This document shows, in pieces, positions 44,561 to 52,386 of a stretch of DNA of 64,000 nucleotides. The translations under genes were made by a program, and so were the position numbers. Position 1 is the first letter of the stretch. Every line of letters starts with the position of its first letter. The notes beneath the pieces were generated by a model. It searched no databases, had not been told where the DNA came from, and worked only from the letters and a program-made list of their open reading frames with translations. Source of the stretch: Myxococcales bacterium (GTDB lineage: Bacteria > Myxococcota_A > Polyangia > Fen-1088); NCBI GenBank assembly GCA_022184915.1, contig JAGTJU010000004.1, positions 352,057 to 416,056 of the forward strand. The letters are read 5' to 3'.

Positions 44561-46204
44561 TCAGGGCGCCGGGCGCTTGGCGCCCATGTCGTTGCAGGCG
44601 CTTCCGGCGCGGTCGCGGCGCGCGGTCCACAGCTCGTCGCCGGTGGCCAGCTTGCCGTAGGCCGCAGCGAGGGCACAGTGCAGCTCGGGGTCGAACGGGT
44701 TGTTGGCGAGCGAGGCTTCGAGCGCCAGGCGCGCGGCCTCTGCGTCACCCTTTTTCAGCAGGGCCTGTCCAGCGATGAGATGAGGCCAGGGCAGTTCAGG
44801 GTAGAGCTTGCGGAGCTCTCCCAGCGCCTCGAGGGCCTTGTCCGGTTCGTTCAACGCGAGGTAGGTGCGGCCAAGCTTCACGGGAAAGAGCCAATGGCCG
44901 GGGCCTGCCAGCTTCGCGCCGCGGTCGTATTCCAGGGCCGCCGCGCGCGGCCGGTCGCGCAGCAAAAGCATGTTGCCAAGGCGCAGGTAGCGTTCCGCGC
45001 GATCCTTGCCGAGCTCGCCGAGGTCACCGAGCGCTTCGTCCTCGGACGGGGCCCGCTTGGCGGCAAGCGCGGCCTTCGTCCGAAAACTTCGGGTGACCGG
45101 GTCGAGATGGGGATAGGTCTTGAAGTTGCGGCTCTTCATGTAGGCCCGCCACCTCTTGTCGAATTTCGCCCAAGGCAACCCCAAGGCGTTGGCCACGGCG
45201 TCACGGGCGTCGGTGCCCCGGCCCACCGCCTCCACCGCGTTGCGGACGGCGGGCATGCCGCCTTCGTCGAACAGAAAGGCCACGGCTGTCGCGACCTCCG
45301 CAAAGGCCAGCGCGGCGTCTTCCGCGCGTGGCAACTTGGCCATCGACGGATGCATCGCCTCGAAGGTGATGAGTTTGTTGCTGGCCAGGGCCTTCGCCAA
45401 GAGGTGCTCGCTGCTGGGAGCCAGCGCCTCGCCGGGTGCGCGGCGCCAGCGGCTTTCGAGGAACTTGGCCAGTCCCTCTTGCAGCCACACGGGCGCCTGG
45501 TCGCGGGTGAGCGATGACACCGCGTAGTGCACGAGCTCGTGCGAGAGCGTGTCCATCCAGGGGTACCCGAAGCGCAGGGCGCGCGGGCTCGTCACCATGA
45601 GGCGTGCCCACTTGCAAAGTGCGATCGTGCCGGTGCGCTCCACCTCGGCTTCGGAAAGCGGTGACACCGCCGCGAGATCTGCCGCACCCCTGTAGATGTC
45701 GACCGTCACCGGATGGACGGGGACGAAACCCAGATCGGTCTCGAGCTGGGCGGCGGCGCTTTCGAGCGTCTCGAGCGCGTAGGCAGCGATCAGCTCGTCC
45801 TCGGGGGGAAAGCGCAGGCGGAAGTGCTTCGAGCGCTTCTCCAGGTGCCCGTCCACAGCGTCCCGCGCGGCTTTCGCCAGGGCGTACAGGCCCTCCAGGT
45901 TACGGTTTTCGGGGTGTGCCGTTCGGGCAGAGTGTAGCTTGCTCGTGGCGGCGTCGTAGTCGCCTTTGAGGAAGCTTTGATAGCCTTGCAGGTACGACAC
46001 CTCGGCGGCCCCGGGCAAGGTGGTGGCCAGGGCGGCGAGGGCCTGATCGGCCTCGGCGAACTGCCAGGCATCGTAGAGCGCCTCGATGTGCGCGCCCGCG
46101 GCCGAGAGCAGAGGCGGCGCTGGGGGCCCGGGCAGGGTGGATTGCAAGGGCGCGGGCGCCGACGCCCCCCACAGGGCCGCCAAGGTGAGCGCTACCAAGA
46201 TCAT
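44561..46204 (-). CDS. Gluzincin-type metalloprotease with TPR repeats (peptidase MA-like)
   Basis: 547 residues. A signal-like N-terminus (LVALTLAALWGASAPA) suggests export. TPR-like helices cover about 38-110. The metalloprotease core has HELVH at 222-226 and the third ligand Glu243 in PVWLQEGLAKFLE. Further TPR-like helices run from about 400 to the end (RYLRLGNMLLLRDRPRAA, PWPHLIAGQALLKKGDAEAA). ATG 46204 overlaps the stop of the DUF4175 gene (ATGA). Its place in the MoxR cluster suggests envelope work; the substrate is unknown. Confidence 0.88.
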   Translation of the reverse strand: MILVALTLAALWGASAPAPLQSTLPGPPAPPLLSAAGAHIEALYDAWQFAEADQALAALATTLPGAAEVSYLQGYQSFLKGDYDAATSKLHSARTAHPENRNLEGLYALAKAARDAVDGHLEKRSKHFRLRFPPEDELIAAYALETLESAAAQLETDLGFVPVHPVTVDIYRGAADLAAVSPLSEAEVERTGTIALCKWARLMVTSPRALRFGYPWMDTLSHELVHYAVSSLTRDQAPVWLQEGLAKFLESRWRRAPGEALAPSSEHLLAKALASNKLITFEAMHPSMAKLPRAEDAALAFAEVATAVAFLFDEGGMPAVRNAVEAVGRGTDARDAVANALGLPWAKFDKRWRAYMKSRNFKTYPHLDPVTRSFRTKAALAAKRAPSEDEALGDLGELGKDRAERYLRLGNMLLLRDRPRAAALEYDRGAKLAGPGHWLFPVKLGRTYLALNEPDKALEALGELRKLYPELPWPHLIAGQALLKKGDAEAARLALEASLANNPFDPELHCALAAAYGKLATGDELWTARRDRAGSACNDMGAKRPAP

Positions 46205-49201
46205 TTCACCAGCTCCTCGTAGTAGCGACGAACGGCGTCACGGAAGGGCTCCGGCCCCTTTTCCTTCATCGCTTCCATCAGCTCTTGGCGCCACGCTTTC
46301 GGGGCCTTCGAATCGTCGGCGCCCGGGATGCGGACCGGCTCTTGGCTGCGCGAGCCGCGGGCCATCTTTTCGCCTTTGAGCCCGTCTCGAAGCTGGGCCA
46401 ACCGGTCCGCCGCGGCTTTTTCGTTCGCTTCCGCCTCCGCGGCGTTGCCCCTTTGCAGATCGCCGAGGGCCTTCTGCATCTGGCCAGCCACGTCCTCGAG
46501 TCCCTTCGCGGCGTCAGAGAGACCCGGGGTGCCGCCCCCCTCTTGTGCCTCGGCGGCCAAGGCGCGCGTTCGTTCGGCGATGGCCCTCTGGCGCTCTCCC
46601 ATTTGTTCGGCGCGTTGTCGCTGTGCGGGCGAGGCCACCTGACCGCCGGCTGGCGTGAGCTGTGCGAGCTCGTTCGTGATCTCTTGCGCTAGCTGCTGGG
46701 CCCCGGTCATGCGCTCGGCAAAGCGGGCGATGGTGCCCCCGGGCTGCTCCTTCGCGGCCCGGGCCTGGGCCTGACGGGCCAACGGATTCAGCGCCTGGCT
46801 CAGATCGTCCATCTCCTTGTGGGCCTGCACCACGTCCTCCTGCGAGAGCAGTTGTTTGGCGCTCGTGGCTCTCGCCTGGGCCTGGGCCTGGTTCTCGGCG
46901 GCTTGCTCGCCGAGCCGCCGGGGCACGGGCTGGCGAAGCTCGCTTCGCAGCCGTTCGAGTTTGTCGTTCAGGGCTTGCATGCGCGCGGCAACTTCCTTGC
47001 GCTGCCGATCCTGCATCGCCTGTTGCAGCTCCTTGGCCAACTCGCCCGTATCTGCCGCGAGCTGCCGCTCGTCGCCCTCGAGCTCGGCCATCTTCTTCGT
47101 GAGCTCGGCCTGCGCACGGCTTTCCTTCGGGAAGCGATCCCCGGTGAAGTCGTCGGCGTTCTGTGAAAGCATCTGCTTGAGCGACTGGAGCGTATCTCCA
47201 AGCTCTGCGAGCGCCTGCGACAGCGACGCGGAGTCGCCCTTGTCGAGCAAGTCCTGCATGGTCTGCGCCTTGCTCATCGCCTCGCTCATGTCCGGCATGT
47301 TTTGCCACTCCGTGCCCACCTCGTTGCGGGCCTTGACGGCCTCGATCTTCTGGGCCATCTCCGCCATGCGGCGCTGGAGCGCCTGAATCTCTCGTTGTAG
47401 CTGCTCGCTTAGCGCCTCGTCTTTGGTGTTCTGGTAGCGTTCCAGTAGGTCTGCCAGACGCTCGTAGGCCTGCGTGAGCTGCTCGCCGAGCCCCGCCAGG
47501 TCTTCGAGCCGCTGGCGTCCGATGAGGTCGTCGAGCACCAACACCACGTCCTCCAGCGTGGCGACGTGGTCGGGGGCGAGCCGCCGCAGGGGACCCAGAT
47601 CCAGGGACTCTCCGCGGCCTTGGTCGACCTGGGGGCGGAGCTTCTGGAGCGCGGCGCTTTCGTGACGGAGTTCACGGTTGAGCCGGTCGGCGATCTTCGA
47701 GAGCGCTTCGAGCAGGCCTTCGCTGGCCCCCCCCCTCGCGGCGCTGCTCGTCGACGAGCCCTGCGAGCAGCGCCACCTGGGCGGTTTCGTCTTCGTGCGC
47801 GGTTTGGAAGGCTTGCCATTCTTGCAAAGGACTGCGCGACTTGACCTCTGAGCGGCTGCCGTCCGTCGCCTCCAGCCGATCGGCCAGGACGCCGATGAGG
47901 CGCTCGAGCACATAGCGTTGAGATTCGAGGCTCTCGTCGGAGCTCTCGCGGGGGTGTTCGAGCACGAGGAAGAGCGTGCGTGACGAGCCCACCTTCGGGC
48001 CCGACACGGTGTCGGTGTCGTGGGCGTCGATCCGGTAGGCGATTTGCACCCCGGGTACCAGAGCCTCGGAGGAGGGGTCCCAGGTGGTCGTGCCCTGGGC
48101 CTGCCGGCTGCCGGCGCCGTCTTGGAGCGTGATGCGCTTTTCGGGTCCTCCTCCCACCCGGTAAACGAGTTCCACGAGCCCAAGGCCGTAATCGTCCGTC
48201 GCGGCGAAGCCCACTTCGATGGGGCGAGGTGCAGGCAGTTCGAGCCGATCGGCGGGAGCCTTGATGTCCACGGTGGGCGGTTGATCGGCCGCGGCCTCGA
48301 CCCGGTGGCCGAGCCGCTCGCGCACGGGCCGACCGAGCAGAGGCGCCAGCCAGACACGGTAGCGGTCGGCTTCGGCCACCACGAACGACGCCCGGAGATG
48401 TCCATCCACGATCGCGACCTCGAGAGGCCCGCGTTCGCCGTTTTCCCCGAAGAACAACAAGGCCCGACGCGCGTCGCGCAGGGGGCGCATGTCGAGATCG
48501 ATGCGGGTGCCACGCAACCCCTGGACGTCGCCCGTGGCGCCTTCGACCGTGCGTGGCGGCAGGCCCGTATACGCGGGGTAGTGGTAGGTGAGCACGAGGT
48601 CGCCGACCAGGGGCTCGTCCGACACCGCAGCCCCCTCGTAGAGGGTAGGGGTACGGGTGAGCAGACCCAGGCCGTGGAGGAGCCCCTCGGGCGAAAGCCA
48701 AATCCCCACCGCCAGAACGAGGGCTGCCCCCGCCGCGAGCCCCATGGCGCGTTGCGCCGGACGAAACGAGACGACCTGCCGGAGGTCGAGGTGCGCCACC
48801 GCCCCGGCGACCTGGTCTCGAAAGGCCTTCACGAGCGCTTGGGACGCGGGGGCCTCCCCGGGAGACACCAGCCCCTCGAGCTGCACCGCCGAGAGCAGAT
48901 CGCTCGCCAAAGGTGGGTGTCGAACCCCCACGAGCCGCGCGATCGCGGTGTCAGATTTCAACCGCCTCCAGGGCCGGAAGACCCCGAAAAACGCCGCCCC
49001 CAGTGTGACTGCCAGCAACACCCCTGTGGTGACGGTGGGCCAGTACGCCGCCGGGCCGATGCGGTGAGCGGCCCAGGCCAGGCCCAAGAGCACGAAGACG
49101 AGGAGCGCCGCCGCGAGGGCGAAAACGCGCAGCGCTGCAGCAGCGCGGGCGCGCACGCGGGCGCGGGCAAGAAATTCTCCAGTTCCGTCGCGGGTCGGCA
49201 T
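46201..49201 (-). pseudogene. DUF4175 family membrane protein, split by a frameshift at a G9 run
   Basis: The gene begins at ATG 49201 and reads as a 509-residue protein that stops at 47672, but homology-like sequence continues in another frame to the stop at 46201. The first part has membrane helices near 25-45, 55-75 and 153-172 and a barrel-like strand region (DQPPTVDIKAPADRLELPAP). The second part is a long Glu/Gln/Ala-rich coiled coil (LADLLERYQNTKDEALSEQL, MQALNDKLERLRSEL). If one base of the nine-base G run (47727-47735, minus strand) is removed, one frame of about 999 residues results, a normal size for the DUF4175/TIGR02302 type. Sequencing error, true mutation, phase variation or slippage are all possible. 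The coupling to the next gene (ATGA) suggests that the C-terminal part is still translated in some molecules. Confidence 0.85.
47727..47735 (-). repeat. Homopolymer of nine G (minus strand) at the frameshift
   Basis: Nine C on the given strand. Eight would restore the frame (R-E-G-G-A-S-E-G-L-L). It is the longest G/C run that I noticed inside a coding region in this window and a typical place for slippage. Confidence 0.9.
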
Positions 49202-49334
49202 GAGCGGCCCGGGAAATATACGCGCCTTTTCGTGACCCGGCCGCCGGGGCTCCCGTCACGGGTCTTACATGGTGCCCCCGTAGGTGCGGGGGACGACCCA
49301 AACCTCGGCATGCCGCCTGCAAATCCCCTTCGCC

Positions 49335-49967
49335 ATGATGTCGAATCACACAACTTCGCATAGTGTTTCTAACTGTTCGATTCCTGACAGCAGCCCCGCC
49401 GACACGCTGATCGTGCGCGCCCAGAAGGGCGACAACAAGGCGCTCGAACGGCTGCTCTGTGAGGCCCGGCCCCGCGCGCTCGCCGTGGCGATGAAGGTGC
49501 TGCGCAACCCGAGCGACGCCGAGGATGCGGTTCAGGACGCCATGACGAAGGTCTGGCGGTATCTGCCGCGCTTCGAGGGGCGTGCTTCGTTTTTTACCTG
49601 GATCCACCGCATCGTCATGAACAGCAGCCTGGATCTCTTGCGCCGGGAGAAGGTGCGCAGCGAGGTGCGCGAAGAAAACGAGGACGGGGAACCGATTGCC
49701 TCCTACGAACCTTCTCACGAGGAGACGCCGGAAGTACTGCTCGCGACGAAGCAAACGAACCACAAAGTGCGGACGGCGATGAAAGTGCTCTCGCCGGTGC
49801 ATGCCCAAGCCCTGTCGCTGCGCGAGTTCGAGGAGTACAGCTACGATGAGATCGCCGAGAAAGCCGGCTGTCCCATCGGCACGGTGATGAGCCGCTTGCA
49901 CCATGCGCGCCGTCGGCTGGCCGAAGAGCTCTGCGGGGACGCGCTGCCTTTGGCCCAGGCCGCCTGA
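49335..49967 (+). CDS. RNA polymerase sigma factor, ECF/sigma-70 family
   Basis: 210 residues from ATG 49335 (or ATG 49338); no Shine-Dalgarno. Region 2 holds DAEDAVQDAMTKVWRYL and FFTWIHRIVMNSSLDLLRR; region 4 holds YSYDEIAEKAGCPIGTVMSRLHHARRRL, the DNA-binding helix-turn-helix (both given here as separate short segments of longer domains). No region 1.1 or region 3 is seen, so it is a group IV (ECF) factor. No anti-sigma gene follows. It is divergent from the DUF4175/MoxR cluster and upstream of two peptidoglycan glycosyltransferase genes, so an envelope-stress role is plausible but unproved. Confidence 0.92.
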   Translation: MMSNHTTSHSVSNCSIPDSSPADTLIVRAQKGDNKALERLLCEARPRALAVAMKVLRNPSDAEDAVQDAMTKVWRYLPRFEGRASFFTWIHRIVMNSSLDLLRREKVRSEVREENEDGEPIASYEPSHEETPEVLLATKQTNHKVRTAMKVLSPVHAQALSLREFEEYSYDEIAEKAGCPIGTVMSRLHHARRRLAEELCGDALPLAQAA

Positions 49968-50026
49968 AACACCCTTCGTCATCTTTCGTCGTCGAGGTGC
50001 ATTGCCTGCCGGGCCGCGCTCGCGCA

Positions 50027-50041
50027 TACAATCACCAGACC
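50027..50041 (+). promoter_or_regulatory. -10-like hexamer just before the AsmA-GT51 gene
   Basis: TACAAT at 50027-50032, nine bases before the GTG at 50042. A TTGCCT at 50002-50007 could be a -35 with a long 19-base spacer. No Shine-Dalgarno is seen before GTG 50042. Confidence 0.35.
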
Positions 50042-52315
50042 GTGAGCGCTTCGCACCGCGCAGAGACCCCGAAGCCGAAGGCGACCCTCCCGTCGCTGGC
50101 GAAACAGCACTGGAAGCCCGGCGCCTTGGCGCTGCTCGTGCTTGCCGCCCTGGCCGCCTACCCTGCCGTGGGCGGGATCATCGCGACGCGTGTGCTGGCC
50201 GCCAAAGTGAAGGCGCGCCTGGATCTGCCCCTGTCGGTGGCGCGTGCCCGCGCGGGCGTGACCGCCCTGACGTTCCAGGGACTGACCCTGGGCACGGCGC
50301 CTGGTCCCACGATCACCGTCGCCAAGGTGGTCGTGCCGCTCGGCGCTCTGTGGGGTCAAGGCACGATCGAGATCGAAGCGCCCGAGCTGAAGGCGCGGTC
50401 GCTTGCCGAGCTGCGCGCCTTGAGCCGCAAGCGAAGCGCACCCGTCGAAGCGTTGGGCCCCACCGCTTCCAGGGACACGAAGCTGACCGCGCTCACCGTC
50501 CATCGGGGGAGGATCCACATCGGGCGCGACGACTGGACCCGGTTCGCCGCCGAGCGCATCGAAGCCGAGATCATCGCCGGCGCCCAGGCCCGGGTAGAGC
50601 TGGCCAACGTGGCGGGGGACCTGTCGGGCCTCGTGCCCGGACTCGGGCGGGGGGCAGGGGGCTTCGGGGCCGAGGCTCTCGAGCTCCGGGTGGCCCTTGC
50701 AGGCCTACGCCCCAAGGGCATGCCCTCGGTTTCGATTGAAGACGGCTACCTGCAGGCGCTGCCCACGCTCGGCTTGAGCGGCATCTCGGGTGAGGTGAAG
50801 CCCGTGCGCTCCGGGGCGCGCGAGGTCTCGCTGGCTTTTCACGGGAGCTACGGAGGCTCGCGGGAGCGCCTGTGGAACGCGGTTGGCCACGTGGTGGTGG
50901 GCCCGTCCCTCGAAAGCTCGTCGGGTCAGCTGGCTTTGCGCGCGGAGCGCTTCACCCTCGACAAGATCGAGGACATTTTGCCGCCGTCGGTGCGCGCCCC
51001 GGCCCGCACGAGCGTGGATGGGGCGCTCAAGCTTGCGCTCGATCAGGGGGCGGTTGCCGTGGAAGGCCGCCTCGACATCGCCCACCTCGACATCTTCCAC
51101 CCGGCGCTGGCGCCGGATCCCGTGGAGGATCTCTCGCTCGCCCTCAAGTTGGAAACGAGGCTCGATACGAAGACCCGAACGCTCGACCTGCAGTTGGTCG
51201 AAGGGCAGCTTGCGGACCTCGTGGGACGCCTTGCGGGGCGTATCGAATTGGCTCCCGGTCAGGTCAGTTTTCCCGATGGACACTCGTGGCCCTGGGTGCC
51301 CAAGCTGTCCTTCACGCTCGACGTGCCCAAGATCCCCTGTGGGAAATTGCTCGGCAGCTTTCCGAAAGCGCTGGTGCCTCGGCTTCAAGGGTTTTCTCTG
51401 CAGGGTTCGTTCGAGGCGCATCTGTCCACTCACGTCGACTATGCAGACCTCGAGACGGTTGCGCTTGATGGCAGCGTGGGCATCGGGGGCTGCCGCGTGG
51501 CGGAGGTGCCGCCCGAGGTGGCCGATCTGACCGACCCCGACATGCCCATCACTCAGGTGGTCACCGTGCCGCCCGCGTGGGATGAAAAGGGCGATGAGCC
51601 CCAGGAGCTCATGTTCGTGGTGGGGGCGGACAGTGGTGATTTCGTTCCTTACCAGGAGGTGTCTCCGCATCTCGTCAGCGCGTTTCTCACCACCGAAGAT
51701 GCCTCGTTTTTCAAGCACCAGGGCTTCGCGACCCGCGAGTTTCGGACGGCGCTGAAGCGCAATCTTGCGAATGGGCGCTTTCGGCAGGGCGCCTCCTCCA
51801 TCACCATGCAGATGGTGAAAAACCTGTTGCTGAGCCAGGAAAAGACGCTGTCGCGGAAGCTCCAGGAGCTCTTTCTGGTCTGGCACCTCGAGCAGGTTCT
51901 CAGCAAAGAGCGCATCCTCGAGCTTTATCTGAACGCGATCGAATTTGGGCCCAGGCTCTTCGGCATCGGGCCAGCGGCCCGACACTATTTCGGGAAATCG
52001 GCAGCCGAGCTCACCCCCCTCGAGGCGGCTTACTTCTCGTCGATCTTGCCAAGCCCGAAGCGCCGGTATGTGCACTACTGTCGGGGCGCACTGTCGGCAT
52101 CTGCAGACCGCCACGTCCGCCGCATTTTGCACCGGATGCACGAGCGGGGGAGAATCAGCAACGAAGAGCTCGAGGCGTTCGCCGTGGCGCCGCTCGTCTT
52201 CGACACGAGCGCGAGGGCCATGACCGAGCGACAGTGTCTCGATTGGGTCACGCGCATCACGGCCGACCCGAAGCGGGGCGCCGAGGCCCTGGACGACCTC
52301 GACGCCGCCGAGTAG
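50042..52315 (+). CDS. Fusion of an AsmA-like domain and a family 51 peptidoglycan glycosyltransferase
   Basis: 757 residues from GTG 50042; GTG 49997 is an alternative. One N-terminal membrane helix (about 28-52). Residues about 60-530 have the AsmA/DUF748 look: repeated strands with phrases like ARAGVTALTFQGLTLG, GALKLALDQGAVAVEGRLDI and LAGRIELAPGQVSFP. From about 540 a GT51 domain follows with catalytic Glu552 in TTEDASFFKHQGF, then GASSITMQMVKNLLL and RKLQELFLVWHLEQVLSKERILELYLN (as short motifs). There is no transpeptidase domain. The GT51 part would polymerise lipid II in the periplasm. The fusion is unusual. Confidence 0.85.
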   Translation: MSASHRAETPKPKATLPSLAKQHWKPGALALLVLAALAAYPAVGGIIATRVLAAKVKARLDLPLSVARARAGVTALTFQGLTLGTAPGPTITVAKVVVPLGALWGQGTIEIEAPELKARSLAELRALSRKRSAPVEALGPTASRDTKLTALTVHRGRIHIGRDDWTRFAAERIEAEIIAGAQARVELANVAGDLSGLVPGLGRGAGGFGAEALELRVALAGLRPKGMPSVSIEDGYLQALPTLGLSGISGEVKPVRSGAREVSLAFHGSYGGSRERLWNAVGHVVVGPSLESSSGQLALRAERFTLDKIEDILPPSVRAPARTSVDGALKLALDQGAVAVEGRLDIAHLDIFHPALAPDPVEDLSLALKLETRLDTKTRTLDLQLVEGQLADLVGRLAGRIELAPGQVSFPDGHSWPWVPKLSFTLDVPKIPCGKLLGSFPKALVPRLQGFSLQGSFEAHLSTHVDYADLETVALDGSVGIGGCRVAEVPPEVADLTDPDMPITQVVTVPPAWDEKGDEPQELMFVVGADSGDFVPYQEVSPHLVSAFLTTEDASFFKHQGFATREFRTALKRNLANGRFRQGASSITMQMVKNLLLSQEKTLSRKLQELFLVWHLEQVLSKERILELYLNAIEFGPRLFGIGPAARHYFGKSAAELTPLEAAYFSSILPSPKRRYVHYCRGALSASADRHVRRILHRMHERGRISNEELEAFAVAPLVFDTSARAMTERQCLDWVTRITADPKRGAEALDDLDAAE

Positions 52316-52371
52316 CCCCGGCGCCGCGCCGTGGGGCCCGTCGAGATTTTCGGCCTCCGTTGCAGGGCTGC

Positions 52372-52386
52372 TAGACTGCGCGAAAA
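52372..52386 (+). promoter_or_regulatory. -10-like hexamer just before the PBP gene
   Basis: TAGACT at 52372-52377 lies nine bases before the ATG at 52387, with no Shine-Dalgarno between. The -35 region is not convincing. Confidence 0.3.
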
